Of a stretch of 43,966 nt of DNA, positions 28,931-38,016 are shown piece by piece. Origin of the DNA: Prevotella sp. (GTDB lineage: Bacteria; Bacteroidota; Bacteroidia; Bacteroidales; Bacteroidaceae); the NCBI GenBank assembly GCA_017548275.1, contig JAFZAH010000026.1, positions 1-43,966 of the forward strand, in the 5' to 3' direction. The position numbers and the translations under genes were made by a program. How positions within the stretch are numbered: position 1 is the first letter of the stretch; each line of letters opens with the position of its first letter. The notes beneath the pieces are model-generated. The model saw nothing but the letters and a program-made list of their open reading frames with translations, did no database searches and was not told where the DNA came from.

Positions 28931-29465
28931 GCGCACTCCTTTCCTGTTCATCCAAGAATTCGCTGACCGACTCCACAAAACTGCGGGTGATGGCAATGCG
29001 TCCGCTGCGGGTATATTGCAACAGGCATCCGTAATCATCGAGCAAATGGTAAAGGTTGGTGATGTCCTCGGTCATACCGCCGAGCATGACCGCCACGTAA
29101 GTGGGGTTCATCTCGAGCACACGGGCATCGTGACGACGTATGACACGTGAGATTTCGGGGTTCTCCATCACTTTGTCCGTAGAGAGTTTGTACAATCCCA
29201 CTTCCTGAATAAACAATTGCTCATCAGTATAATAGTTGGCCTTGACCACGTCGATTTTCTTCTCTATCTGCTTGGTGATTTTCTGTATCTGGTCTTCTGT
29301 GCTCCATGCCGTTATGGTATATTTATGCACGTTTTTGATGCTTGAAGCCGACACATTCAAACTCTCGATATTCACCTGCCGACGGGTGAACACCGCTGTA
29401 ATCTGATTGAGAATACCAGCGATATTCTCAGAAAAAACCAGTAGCGTATATAGTTTCTTTTCCAT
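28917..29465 (-). CDS. ilvN: Acetolactate synthase small (regulatory) subunit
   Basis: Regulatory subunit of acetohydroxyacid synthase, 182 aa. The N-terminal ACT domain (3-75) begins YTLLVFSENIAGILNQITAVF and contains RRQVNIESLNVSAS, with the valine-binding Asn/Gly region of the family. The C-terminal domain follows (about 80-175). Its partner IlvB is encoded 57 bases upstream, and a short AAGG-rich repeat fills the gap. Binding of valine for feedback inhibition is inferred from the family. Confidence 0.94.
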   Translation of the reverse strand: MEKKLYTLLVFSENIAGILNQITAVFTRRQVNIESLNVSASSIKNVHKYTITAWSTEDQIQKITKQIEKKIDVVKANYYTDEQLFIQEVGLYKLSTDKVMENPEISRVIRRHDARVLEMNPTYVAVMLGGMTEDITNLYHLLDDYGCLLQYTRSGRIAITRSFVESVSEFLDEQERSAHGDA

Positions 29466-29473
29466 TTTCCTTT

Positions 29474-29519
29474 TTTTAAGGTCATTAAGGACTTTAAGGT
29501 CTTTAAGGACATTGAGGTC
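29474..29519. repeat. TTAAGGACTTTAAGGTC simple repeat between ilvB and ilvN
   Basis: Four to five units of (A/T)TTAAGGnC in the 57-base spacer, reaching to within a few bases of both genes. Confidence 0.65.
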
Positions 29520-29522
29520 GCA

Positions 29523-31223
29523 TCACATTTCCAGCATCATGTCATCGACATTCATGCCGGGAGGCGTCATGGGCATCACATTATCCTCTTCGAGGATGGC
29601 ACACTCCAAGAGATAAGGCCCCTCGGTGGCGAACATCCGCTCCACGGCTTCAGGAAGCCGTGCTCTGTCGGTAACCGCCTCGTAGGGAATATGATAAGCC
29701 TTGGCAATCAACTCATAGCAGGGATTCAGCATCTTGGTGAACGACTTCCTCCGCTGCCAGAACATATCCTGCCATTGGCGCACATTGCCGAGATAATTGT
29801 TGTTCAAGAGAATCATCTTCACCGGCGATTGCTGTTCCATGATAGTGCCCAATTCCTCGATGCACATCTGGAAACCGCCGTCGCCCATAAAGCAGCATAC
29901 GGTGCGCCCGGGCGCTCCGAAAGTGGCACCGATGGCAGCGGGCATTCCGTAACCCATCGTGCCCAGTCCGCCACTGGTGCAGATGCTGCGATATTGATGA
30001 TAACGGAAATAACGGGTGGCAAAGAGTTGGTTCTGTCCCACATCGGTCACAAGCACCGCCTCGCCTTTCGTCGCCTCGGCCACAGTGTTGACCACCTCGC
30101 CCATTCTGAGCGGGCCCTCTGTCGGGTGTATAGCGGGCATGATGACTTTCTCGTGCTCCTTCTCCGTCAATGGTTTGAAAGAGTCTTTCCACTCCTGATG
30201 GTCGGCTTTATCTACCAACGCCGTAATGGCAGGCAGCGAGACCTTACAGTCAGCGATGACCGCCACATGGGCTTTCACGTTCTTGTTGATTTCGCTCTCA
30301 TCGATATCGAGATGGATAACCTTCGCCTGTTTGGCGTAAGTTTTCAAGTTGCCGGTGACACGGTCGCTGAATCGCATACCGATGGCAATCAGCACGTCGC
30401 ACTCCTGCTCTTTCAGGTTGACGGCATAATTGCCATGCATGCCAAGCATACCCACATTGAGCGGATGATTGGAAGGCAGCGCACTGAGTCCGAGCATGGT
30501 TCGTCCGGCGGGTATGTCCGCTTTCTCAAGAAACACTTTCAGTTCCTCTTGCGCATGTCCCAGTTCCACACCTTGTCCGACAAGTGCCAACGGTTTCTTG
30601 GCCTGATTGATGAGTTGTGCGGCCTTTTTCACCGCCTCCTCGTTGAGTTTCGGATAAGCCACGTAGGAACGCACGAAATCGACCTTTTGGGGCACGAAAT
30701 CGACCTTTTCAACCTGCGCGTTTTTGGGGAAGTCGAGCACTACAGGTCCCGGACGTCCGCTACGGGCAATATAGAACGCACGGCTCACCGCCCATGCGAT
30801 GTCTTCGGCACGGCGTATCTGATAACTCCATTTCGAGATAGGTTGCGCCACGCCCACGAGGTCCACCTCTTGGAAAGCATCGGTACCCAATGCGGCAACA
30901 CCCACCTGCCCCGCGATGACGACGATGGGTGTAGAGTCCATCATGGCGTCAGCCACGCCCGTGAGCGTATTCGTCGCTCCGGGTCCGCTGGTCACGAGCG
31001 CCACACCCACCTCTCCAGAAACGCGGGCAAAGCCCTCGGCGGCATGTGTAGCCCCCTGTTCGTGACGTACGAGGATATGGTCAAACGCTGTCTTCTCGCC
31101 TCTGGTGTAGTCGTAGAGTGCGTCATAGACGGGCATGATGGCACCGCCGGGATAGCCGAAGATGGTTTTTACCCCTTCTGCTTTCAGTGCGAGCATCAGT
31201 GCCTCAGAACCGGTTATTTTCAT
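29523..31223 (-). CDS. ilvB: Acetolactate synthase large (catalytic) subunit
   Basis: Thiamine diphosphate enzyme condensing pyruvate with pyruvate or 2-ketobutyrate. The 566 residues show the catalytic Glu in VRHEQGATHAAEG, the central FAD-binding domain (GMRFSDRVTGN), and the ThDP/Mg motif GDGGFQMCIEELGTI followed by LLNNNYLGNVRQWQ. Length and domain order are typical. It is third-last of the ilv genes in coordinate order, second in transcription order after ilvD, separated from it by a 243-base repeat-filled spacer. Confidence 0.97.
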   Translation of the reverse strand: MKITGSEALMLALKAEGVKTIFGYPGGAIMPVYDALYDYTRGEKTAFDHILVRHEQGATHAAEGFARVSGEVGVALVTSGPGATNTLTGVADAMMDSTPIVVIAGQVGVAALGTDAFQEVDLVGVAQPISKWSYQIRRAEDIAWAVSRAFYIARSGRPGPVVLDFPKNAQVEKVDFVPQKVDFVRSYVAYPKLNEEAVKKAAQLINQAKKPLALVGQGVELGHAQEELKVFLEKADIPAGRTMLGLSALPSNHPLNVGMLGMHGNYAVNLKEQECDVLIAIGMRFSDRVTGNLKTYAKQAKVIHLDIDESEINKNVKAHVAVIADCKVSLPAITALVDKADHQEWKDSFKPLTEKEHEKVIMPAIHPTEGPLRMGEVVNTVAEATKGEAVLVTDVGQNQLFATRYFRYHQYRSICTSGGLGTMGYGMPAAIGATFGAPGRTVCCFMGDGGFQMCIEELGTIMEQQSPVKMILLNNNYLGNVRQWQDMFWQRRKSFTKMLNPCYELIAKAYHIPYEAVTDRARLPEAVERMFATEGPYLLECAILEEDNVMPMTPPGMNVDDMMLEM

Positions 31224-31234
31224 TTTTAGAGATT

Positions 31235-31466
31235 TTTATTAGGAGTGGAGGAGTGAAGGAGTGAAAGGAGTGAAGACAATAGTCCTCATATAGTTGAGTT
31301 GTTGTAGGAGTTGAATATAGGAGTGAAGGTGTGAAAGGAGTGAAGACAATAGTCCTCATATGGTAGAGGGGTTGGGGTTCTTACTTGATGGTTATGAGTG
31401 TTGATGGAAAATCTGTGAGTTGATGGGAAACCTCAAACCTCAAATCTCAAACCTCAAATCTCAAAC
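31235..31466. repeat. Repeat-filled spacer between ilvD and ilvB
   Basis: GGAGTGAAGGAGTG units contain an exact 31-base direct repeat (31261-31291 and 31331-31361), each ending AGTCCTCATAT. They are followed by TTTGAGGTTTGAGATTT-type units (complement) at 31428-31466, which reach the ilvD stop codon. Confidence 0.75.
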
Positions 31467-33266
31467 CTATTCGATCATACGGACGCCGCCTTTGTCTGCG
31501 CTGGAGACGCTTTGGGCGTAAGCGCGGAGGGCTTTTGATACGGTGCGCTGACGCTTGAGAGGTTGCTGGGGACGTGCCGCCAGTTCCTCGTCAGAGAGTT
31601 TCACCTGAATGGAACGTGAAGGAATATCGATGACGATGATGTCGCCGTCCTTGATTTTGCCAATATTACCGCCATTGGCCGCCTCGGGTGAGATATGTCC
31701 TACGGAGAGTCCGCTGGTGCCGCCAGAGAAACGCCCGTCAGTGATAAGCGCGCACTCACGGCCCAGATGCATCGATTTGATGTAAGATGTGGGATAGAGC
31801 ATCTCCTGCATACCGGGTCCGCCCTTGGGACCCTCATGGGTAATCACCACGCAGTCGCCACTCTTGACCTTGCCGCCGAGGATGCCCTCACAAGCGTCTT
31901 CCTGAGAATCGAAGACAACGGCAGGTCCCTCGAAATGCCACAGGCACTCGTCAACGCCAGCAGTTTTGATGACACAACCATCCTGCGCGATATTGCCGAA
32001 AAGCACCGCCAGTCCGCCGTCCTTGGTGTAGGCGTGTTCCAAGTCGCGTATGCAGCCGTTTTCCCTATCTTTATCCAATGACCATGTCTTCTTCTGGCTT
32101 CCCATCTTGGTAGAGAACTTACCACCGGGAGCACTGGTATAGATGCGTTTGGCCTCATCATCGACCTTGGAACCGGTGATGTCATATTTCTCGATGGCCT
32201 CGAGGAGCGTCAATCCATCGACACGGATGGCAGAGCCCTCAATCAGGCCGCCCTTGTTCAATTCATTGATAATGCCAAGGATACCACCGGCACGGTTGCA
32301 CTCCTGCACACTGTAACGTTGGGTATTGGGCGCCAATTTGCAGAGGCAGGGCACCTTCCTACTCAGGCGGTCGATGTCTTCCATTTTGAAATCCACGCCC
32401 GCCTCCTGAGCCACCGCCAAGAGATGGAGCACGGTGTTGGTGCTTCCGCCCATAGCGATGTCGAGCGTCATGGCGTTGAGGAACGCCTCGCGAGTGGCAA
32501 TGCTTCGCGGTAGCACACTCTCGTCGCCATCCTCATAGTATGCGAGCGCATTATTGACGATTTGGCGTGCTGCGTCGCGGAAGAGCGTGACCCGGTTTTC
32601 GTGGGTGGCAAGGATGGTACCGTTTCCAGGCAAAGACAATCCGATGGCCTCGGTGAGCGAGTTCATGGAATTGGCGGTGAACATGCCGGAGCATGAGCCG
32701 CAACCCGGACAAGCACATCCCTCGAGTTGGCGCAGGTCGTCATCACTGACAGAAGCGTCGGCACCCTTAATCATCGCCGTGACCAGGTCGGCATTCTCGC
32801 CGTGCCAGTGTCCGGCCTCCATGGGACCACCACTGCAGAAGACCGTCGGTATATTCAGACGCATGGCAGCCATGAGCATACCAGGTGTGACTTTATCACA
32901 ATTGGAGATGCAAATCATGGCGTCAGCCTTATGGGCGTTGACCATATATTCCACGGAGTCGGCGATGATGTCGCGCGACGGTAGCGAATAGAGCATACCG
33001 TCGTGCCCCATGGCGATGCCGTCGTCGATGGCGATGGTGTTGAACTCTGCGGCATAACAGCCCATGCTTTCTATCTCGGCCTTGACTATCTGCCCAATCT
33101 CATGCAGATGGGTATGTCCCGGTACGAACTGCGTAAATGAATTGACCACAGCGATGATAGGTTTGCCAAATTGCTCATGTTTCATGCCAGCGGCCACCCA
33201 AAGGGCACGTGCCCCCGCCATCTTACGCCCCTCGGTGCAGACGGCACTTCTTAATTGGTGCTTCAT
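31467..33266 (-). CDS. ilvD: Dihydroxy-acid dehydratase
   Basis: Iron-sulfur enzyme for the third step of valine and isoleucine synthesis. The 599 residues include the cluster cysteines in [11 protein letters not shown] and [20 protein letters not shown], the latter the strongest family signature. The C-terminal swivelling domain carries [21 protein letters not shown]. It is the first gene of the ilv cluster. Its -7 box lies just upstream and gives a short leader, so there is no room for a leader-peptide attenuator. Confidence 0.97.
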   Translation of the reverse strand: MKHQLRSAVCTEGRKMAGARALWVAAGMKHEQFGKPIIAVVNSFTQFVPGHTHLHEIGQIVKAEIESMGCYAAEFNTIAIDDGIAMGHDGMLYSLPSRDIIADSVEYMVNAHKADAMICISNCDKVTPGMLMAAMRLNIPTVFCSGGPMEAGHWHGENADLVTAMIKGADASVSDDDLRQLEGCACPGCGSCSGMFTANSMNSLTEAIGLSLPGNGTILATHENRVTLFRDAARQIVNNALAYYEDGDESVLPRSIATREAFLNAMTLDIAMGGSTNTVLHLLAVAQEAGVDFKMEDIDRLSRKVPCLCKLAPNTQRYSVQECNRAGGILGIINELNKGGLIEGSAIRVDGLTLLEAIEKYDITGSKVDDEAKRIYTSAPGGKFSTKMGSQKKTWSLDKDRENGCIRDLEHAYTKDGGLAVLFGNIAQDGCVIKTAGVDECLWHFEGPAVVFDSQEDACEGILGGKVKSGDCVVITHEGPKGGPGMQEMLYPTSYIKSMHLGRECALITDGRFSGGTSGLSVGHISPEAANGGNIGKIKDGDIIVIDIPSRSIQVKLSDEELAARPQQPLKRQRTVSKALRAYAQSVSSADKGGVRMIE

Positions 33267-33283
33267 ACTTGAAAAAATTTCTG

Positions 33284-33291
33284 CAAAGGTA
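33284..33291 (-). promoter_or_regulatory. -7 box of the ilv operon
   Basis: Minus strand TACCTTTG, about 17 bases before the ilvD start codon. A GTTG, a weak -33 match, lies 20 bases upstream. Confidence 0.55.
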
Positions 33292-33418
33292 GTCAGTTTT
33301 TATGTAAAAGCCAACATAAGAGCCCCTATTTTTGCATAAATATAACAAAATGGAAAGTATTTGATGAATAATGCTACATTTTATCACATTAACCTGTTAT
33401 CAAATAAAGAAAAAGTTG

Positions 33419-33426
33419 TATTTTTG
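33419..33426 (+). promoter_or_regulatory. -7 box of the acetyltransferase-kinase-esterase operon
   Basis: TATTTTTG matches TAnnTTTG, 41 bases before the ATG at 33468. No TTTG -33 element was found. A similar TATTTTTG occurs near 33328. Confidence 0.4.
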
Positions 33427-33467
33427 CATATTAGCCCGAAGACGAATAATCAGATAAGACCGTGAAT

Positions 33468-34127
33468 ATGAACAAGATTGTCAACAGACCCAATCCCGAC
33501 GAAGCCTTTCCCAACCCCAACATTCCCAGCCTGTGCTTCATCAAGAATGTGGTGAAAAACCCGCGTATCATCATCGGCGACTACACTTACTATGACGACA
33601 AAGACTGTGCAGACCAGTTTGAGCAACACGTCACCCATTTCTATGATTTCATCGGCGACAAGTTGATTATCGGGAAGTTTTGCGCCATCGCCAAAGGCAT
33701 AGAGTTTGTGATGAACGGCGCCAACCACAGGATGAATTGTGCGACGACCTATCCGTTTTATGTCATTGGAGGCGATTGGGGAAGTGCGATTGCGCCTGTC
33801 AAAGAAGAGTTACCGCTGAAAGGTGATACGGTAATTGGAAACGATGTGTGGATAGGCCAGCATGTGACTGTGATGCCTGGTGTGCATATCGGCGACGGAG
33901 CCATTATCGGCGCCTATTCTGTGGTGGCCAAAGACATCCCGTCTTATTGTGTCGCTGCAGGCAACCCTTGTCGTGTGGTCAGAAAGCGTTTCGACGACGA
34001 ACTGATTGATTTGTTGCTGCAGTTCAGGTGGTGGGATAAAAGTATTGAGGAGATAGAAGACCTCATGCCGATACTCTCTTGCGGCGACATGGAAAGACTA
34101 AGAAAAGAACTGAAGGACAGATTATGA
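33468..34127 (+). CDS. Vat/CatB-type xenobiotic O-acetyltransferase
   Basis: Left-handed beta-helix acetyl-CoA transferase of the streptogramin/chloramphenicol (XAT) family. The 219 residues hold the catalytic His87 in MNGANHRM, hexapeptide repeats ([20 protein letters not shown] and [13 protein letters not shown]), and the C-terminal [10 protein letters not shown] helix. The best-known relatives inactivate streptogramin A antibiotics, but many chromosomal members have no proven drug substrate, so resistance is not claimed. The ATG at 33468 is preferred over an in-frame GTG two codons earlier. Its TGA overlaps the next gene's ATG (ATGA), so the two are translationally coupled. Confidence 0.87.
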   Translation: MNKIVNRPNPDEAFPNPNIPSLCFIKNVVKNPRIIIGDYTYYDDKDCADQFEQHVTHFYDFIGDKLIIGKFCAIAKGIEFVMNGANHRMNCATTYPFYVIGGDWGSAIAPVKEELPLKGDTVIGNDVWIGQHVTVMPGVHIGDGAIIGAYSVVAKDIPSYCVAAGNPCRVVRKRFDDELIDLLLQFRWWDKSIEEIEDLMPILSCGDMERLRKELKDRL

Positions 34128-34699
34128 TTATACTGATTACTGGCACTTCGCATACGGGGAAAACGTTTCTGGCACAACGGATGCTTGAAGAGTACAACTA
34201 CCCGTACTTGTCTATTGACCATTTGAAGATGGGGTTGATACGTAGCGGCAACACACTTCTCACACCAGAAGACGATGAAGCCCTCACAGACTATCTTTGG
34301 CCGATAGTCCGTGAGATGGTGAAGACCGCGATAGAAAACCGGCAGAACCTTATCGTAGAAGGGTGTTATATTCCCTCTGACTGGCGGCAAGATTTCAGCG
34401 AATATGAGTTGAAATCAATACGGTTCGTATGCCTTGCCATGACAGACGCATATATCGATGCTCATTTCGACGAGATCATCCGTCACGCCTCTGATATTGA
34501 AACACGACTATATGAAACTGACTGCACGTACGATTCGCTGAAGGCGGATAACCATCATTACATCGACGCATTTACCAGGGACGGAGAGCAAATAACATTA
34601 ATAGACAATCATTTTGAAGAGACATTGAAGACGATTGTACAACACATGAGACAGATACACAGGAAAAGACAAAACAAACATAAACAATTATCATTATGA
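34124..34699 (+). CDS. Small P-loop kinase (AAA_33 / zeta-toxin-like fold)
   Basis: Predicted small-molecule kinase of 191 aa. Walker A is GTSHTGKT (residues 7-14, Lys13). A second conserved strand reads LIVEGCYIP, as in nucleoside or sugar kinases of this fold, and an acidic region (SIDHLKMG) could place the substrate. The substrate is unknown; annotations such as 2-phosphoglycerate kinase-like or chloramphenicol phosphotransferase-like are possible but not supported by a specific motif here. The ATG at 34124 overlaps the upstream TGA, and its own TGA overlaps the ATG of the esterase gene. An upstream ATG at 34090 is ignored because the P-loop follows directly after the 34124 start. Confidence 0.8.
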   Translation: MIILITGTSHTGKTFLAQRMLEEYNYPYLSIDHLKMGLIRSGNTLLTPEDDEALTDYLWPIVREMVKTAIENRQNLIVEGCYIPSDWRQDFSEYELKSIRFVCLAMTDAYIDAHFDEIIRHASDIETRLYETDCTYDSLKADNHHYIDAFTRDGEQITLIDNHFEETLKTIVQHMRQIHRKRQNKHKQLSL

Positions 34700-35868
34700 G
34701 AACGACGAAAATGATGTTGGCCGTCGTGCTAACGGCCGTTTTCTGCAGCCAGGTTGCAGGACAGGGATTCCTGAGGGAGAGTTTTCCGGAAGGGTCATAC
34801 TCCCCGGTGACGAATATCAACCGCAGCGGGTATCCGCGAGTGTTATCAGACAACAGCGTGATGTTCCGCGTGAACGCCCCACAGGCGCAACAAGTACAGA
34901 TAGACTTGTGCGGCACGAAATATGACATGCAAAAAAACGACGGTGGTGCATGGACAGTGACCACCAACCCGCAAGTGCAGGGATTCCACTATTACTCGCT
35001 GATTGTTGACGGCGTATCGGTGGCAGACCCCGCCAGCCGTTCGTTCTACGGTTGCAGCCGTTGGTCAAGCGCCATTGAGATACCTGAGACAGGCATGGAC
35101 TACTTCGAGGTGCAGGATGTGCCTCACGGTGATGTCCGCACCGTTTATTACTACTCGAAAGTGGATGAGTCTTGGCGCCCGCTGATGGTTTATACACCCG
35201 CTGGTTATAACGAGGGTAAGCAAACCTATCCGGTGGTGTATATCCAGCACGGCGGCGGCGAGGACCATCGCGGATGGATGGAACAGGGCCGTACCGCCGA
35301 GATTATGGACAATCTGATAGCCGCCGGCAAAGCGGTGCCGATGATTGTGGTGAGCGCGAACAGCAATGTACGTTCTCGCAACGGAGGCATGGGCGGCGGT
35401 TACAACTGGCAGGGTATGCAACCGTTTCGCAGCGAGATGATAGAGAATGTGATACCATTTGTAGAAAAGACTTATCGTGTGAAGAAAGACCGTAAGAGCC
35501 GTGCCATGTGCGGGCTCTCGATGGGCGGCGGACAGTCGTTCTATATCGGCCTTCGCGACCCCGAAGTGTTTGCCAATGTGGGGGTGTTCTCAACAGGAAT
35601 GTTCGGAGGTATCTCCGGCGCGTCCAACTTTGACCTTGAGAAAGAGGTACCGGGCATGTTGACTGACACAAAGACATTTAACAAGCAGTTTGATGTGTTT
35701 TTCGTGAGTTGCGGCGAACAGGACCCGCGCATTGACTATACGCGCAACATCGTGAAGAAGATGAGCGACGGCGGCGTGAAGGTGCGTTTCAACTCCTATC
35801 CCGGCGACCATGAGTGGCAGGTGTGGCGCAAATCGCTGCATGAGTTTGCCCAGTATCTGTTCAAATAG
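34696..35868 (+). CDS. Secreted CE1-like esterase, paralogue of the esterase at 334-1557
   Basis: Exported alpha/beta-hydrolase of 390 aa with a signal peptide (residues 1-23), an N-terminal beta domain of CBM48/early-set type (about 40-130) and an esterase D-like domain. The likely triad is Ser275 (CGLSMGGG), Asp343 (CGEQDPR) and His372 (PGDHEWQVW). It shares with the first esterase the blocks PHGDV, GRTAEIMDNLIAAGKA-type sequence, PMIVV and CGLSMGGG, and the same final QYLFK/QLLFK ending. The start codon overlaps the kinase stop (ATGA), so it belongs to the same operon. Probable polysaccharide de-acylase; substrate unknown. Confidence 0.85.
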   Translation: MRTTKMMLAVVLTAVFCSQVAGQGFLRESFPEGSYSPVTNINRSGYPRVLSDNSVMFRVNAPQAQQVQIDLCGTKYDMQKNDGGAWTVTTNPQVQGFHYYSLIVDGVSVADPASRSFYGCSRWSSAIEIPETGMDYFEVQDVPHGDVRTVYYYSKVDESWRPLMVYTPAGYNEGKQTYPVVYIQHGGGEDHRGWMEQGRTAEIMDNLIAAGKAVPMIVVSANSNVRSRNGGMGGGYNWQGMQPFRSEMIENVIPFVEKTYRVKKDRKSRAMCGLSMGGGQSFYIGLRDPEVFANVGVFSTGMFGGISGASNFDLEKEVPGMLTDTKTFNKQFDVFFVSCGEQDPRIDYTRNIVKKMSDGGVKVRFNSYPGDHEWQVWRKSLHEFAQYLFK

Positions 35869-35907
35869 GTCAACAGATTAAGTTTCAGTTTTTTCGGAAA
35901 ATATATT

Positions 35908-36033
35908 CTGATACTCATAGCGGGCGAATTGCGATTGGTTTACCCTTTCGCCGCTGACCGATGGTTTCGCCTGAACCAATTACATACCCCGCCCCAACCC
36001 CGCCCCTTAAGGGGTGAGGAGTGGGCTGACGCC
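35908..36033. repeat. Dispersed repeat, copy B (CTGATACTCAT element)
   Basis: CTGATACTCATAGCGG, GCGATTGG, CCCTTTCGCCGCTGACCG and a C-rich hairpin (GCCCCAACCCCGCCCCTTAA with AGGGGTGAGG), ending GGGCTGACG. Same order as copy A at 8719. The 35869-36238 gap holds no gene; the rest is AT-rich and ends in a promoter. Confidence 0.65.
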
Positions 36034-36199
36034 CTTGAGATGGTTTAATGATTTTCGCGGACACCAATAAATATCGTATGTCAGAGATATTTGAAGCATC
36101 TTTCAGAGCTATTTGAACATCGACTTTGGTACTTTTTCGCATAGAGCCGACCTATTTGGCCTCAAATGGACTTCATCAGACCTCTTTTTAGTATAATTA

Positions 36200-36231
36200 T
36201 TTGAGAATGTGAAAGATATTTGTTAATTTTG
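36200..36231 (+). promoter_or_regulatory. Promoter of the acyl-CoA synthetase gene
   Basis: TTTG (36200-36203), 20 bases, TAATTTTG (36224-36231). The first ATG (36239) is only 7 bases on. Confidence 0.7.
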
Positions 36232-36238
36232 CAGAGAA

Positions 36239-37900
36239 ATGTCTTTGCAAGAAGCAAGTAACATAATGAATCGAAAGCCGATGAAACACTATTTGAAACA
36301 ATTGGAGGAAACCATCCATGAGCATTGGAATCAAAAGGCACTCTGCGACTATGAAGGAGACTCTTTCACATACGGAGATTTGGCCACTAACATTGAACAA
36401 TTCCGTCTTTTCATCAACGACGCAGGAATCACCAAGCGCAACAAGATTGCCATCTGCGCCCGTAATTCCGCACGTTGGGCCATCGCTTTCTGGGACATCA
36501 ATGTCAACGGTTGCGTAGCCGTGCCGCTTCTGGCCGATTTCCACTCCAACAGCATCACCGCCCTTACCAACCACTCTGACAGTGTTTTGCTTTTTACAGA
36601 CGAGGACATCTGGAACAAGCTGAACCCTGAACAAATGCCTGCGCTCAAGGCTGCCATCAATGTGAATGACTGGCGAATGCTTTGGTACAGGGATGAGAAG
36701 GTGGCCAAAACCTGGAAAAACCGCGAGAAGACGTTTGCGCACCGCTATCCCCATGGATTGTCTCCGAAAAGGGTGTCTTATCCGACGAACAATATGGATA
36801 AGGTGGCCATTATCAATTACACATCAGGCACCACCGGCAACCCCAAAGGGGTGATGCTCACCTACGGCGCCATTTCTGATACCGACAATTTCAGCAACAG
36901 TCATTTCCCCAACCATCCGGGCGACACCATTGTTTCGATGCTCCCCATGGCTCACATGTACGGACTGGCCATCGAGTTTATCCATCCCAATGTCGATGGT
37001 GTGACCGTGTATTTCCTTGGCAAGGCGCCATCACCAACGACACTTCTCAAAGCGATGAAGGAAGTGAAGCCTTATATGGTGGTCACGGTGCCGTTGGTAA
37101 TGGAAAAGATTTACGCCAAATCCGTTAAACCGGCATTGGATAAAATTCAATGGGCATTTACCGTGCCCTATGCTCAAAAACTGATATACAAAATTATCCG
37201 CAAAAAATTGTTATCATCTTTCGGGGGAAAGGTTCAGTGTTTCATCATGGGTGGCGCACCGCTCAGGCCGGATGTCGAACAATGCTTCTGCCAAATGCAT
37301 CTGCCGTTTACGGTAGGGTACGGCATGACCGAGGCCTGCCCGTTGTTGGGCTTTGAGTGGTGGACCGAATTTGTCCCGGGTTCCTGCGGAAAACCTGTCC
37401 ACGAACTCAGGATAGATTCTGAAGACCCGAAGACCATCGCCGGTGAAATCCAAGTCAAAGGTCAAAACCTCACCACGGGATATTACAAGAACCCGGAAGC
37501 CAATGCCGTTGCATTTACGGATGACGGGTGGTTCCGAACCGGCGATCTGGGCACGATAGATGATGACAATAACATCTTCATCCGCGGCCGCATCAAATCG
37601 ATGATTCTTAACTCCTCAGGCCAAAATATCTATCCCGAAGAATTAGAGGCAGTGCTGTCAGGCTGTCCTTATGTGATAGAATCACTGGTCGTTGACCGCG
37701 ACGGCAAACTTGTGGCTTTGGTTTATCCGGAAATACCCGAAGACCTGGACGAAGAGTCAAGAAAAGGCATCCCTGAACTGATACGCACCACAGCGAACAA
37801 ATCGCTTCCCGGTTACAGCAAAATCAACAAGGTGGAACTGATGGATACACCTTTTGAGAAGACCCCGAAAATGAGCATCAAACGCTTTTTGTATAATTAA
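36239..37900 (+). CDS. AMP-forming acyl-CoA synthetase (long-chain fatty acid-CoA ligase type)
   Basis: Activates fatty acids through acyl-adenylate. The P-loop-like motif is YTSGTTGNPKGVML, the adenine motif YGMTEACPLLG, and the hinge region DDGWFRTGDLGTIDDDNNIFIRGR is followed by the C-terminal lysine region near TPFEKTPKMSIKRFLYN. Length is 553 residues from the first ATG. The promoter lies so close that this start would be almost leaderless; the in-frame ATGs at 36266 and 36281 (MKHYLKQLEE) are equally plausible and would remove 9 or 14 residues. Monocistronic, followed by a terminator. Confidence 0.92.
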   Translation: MSLQEASNIMNRKPMKHYLKQLEETIHEHWNQKALCDYEGDSFTYGDLATNIEQFRLFINDAGITKRNKIAICARNSARWAIAFWDINVNGCVAVPLLADFHSNSITALTNHSDSVLLFTDEDIWNKLNPEQMPALKAAINVNDWRMLWYRDEKVAKTWKNREKTFAHRYPHGLSPKRVSYPTNNMDKVAIINYTSGTTGNPKGVMLTYGAISDTDNFSNSHFPNHPGDTIVSMLPMAHMYGLAIEFIHPNVDGVTVYFLGKAPSPTTLLKAMKEVKPYMVVTVPLVMEKIYAKSVKPALDKIQWAFTVPYAQKLIYKIIRKKLLSSFGGKVQCFIMGGAPLRPDVEQCFCQMHLPFTVGYGMTEACPLLGFEWWTEFVPGSCGKPVHELRIDSEDPKTIAGEIQVKGQNLTTGYYKNPEANAVAFTDDGWFRTGDLGTIDDDNNIFIRGRIKSMILNSSGQNIYPEELEAVLSGCPYVIESLVVDRDGKLVALVYPEIPEDLDEESRKGIPELIRTTANKSLPGYSKINKVELMDTPFEKTPKMSIKRFLYN

Positions 37901-37966
37901 GGGTTAGGTTTGTTTTGAAAGTACTGTAACATCAGGCAGTCTTAGGCATTTTTATTATGGCAAAAA

Positions 37967-37998
37967 AAAAATCCGGCTCCTCCAAGAGCCGGATTTTT
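37967..37998. terminator. Bidirectional terminator between the acyl-CoA synthetase and OmpA genes
   Basis: AAAAATCCGGCTC (37967-37979) and GAGCCGGATTTTT (37986-37998) form a perfect 13-base stem with A/T flanks, between convergent genes. Confidence 0.93.
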
Positions 37999-38016
37999 AT
38001 GATTCATCACTAATGA

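Noticed and set aside
33267-33300. Leader-peptide attenuator for the ilv operon
   Set aside because: The predicted leader is only about 11 bases and no short peptide rich in Ile, Val or Leu is present.
33468-34127. Confirmed streptogramin resistance gene
   Set aside because: The family matches, but chromosomal relatives often have other or unknown substrates and no mobile context is present.
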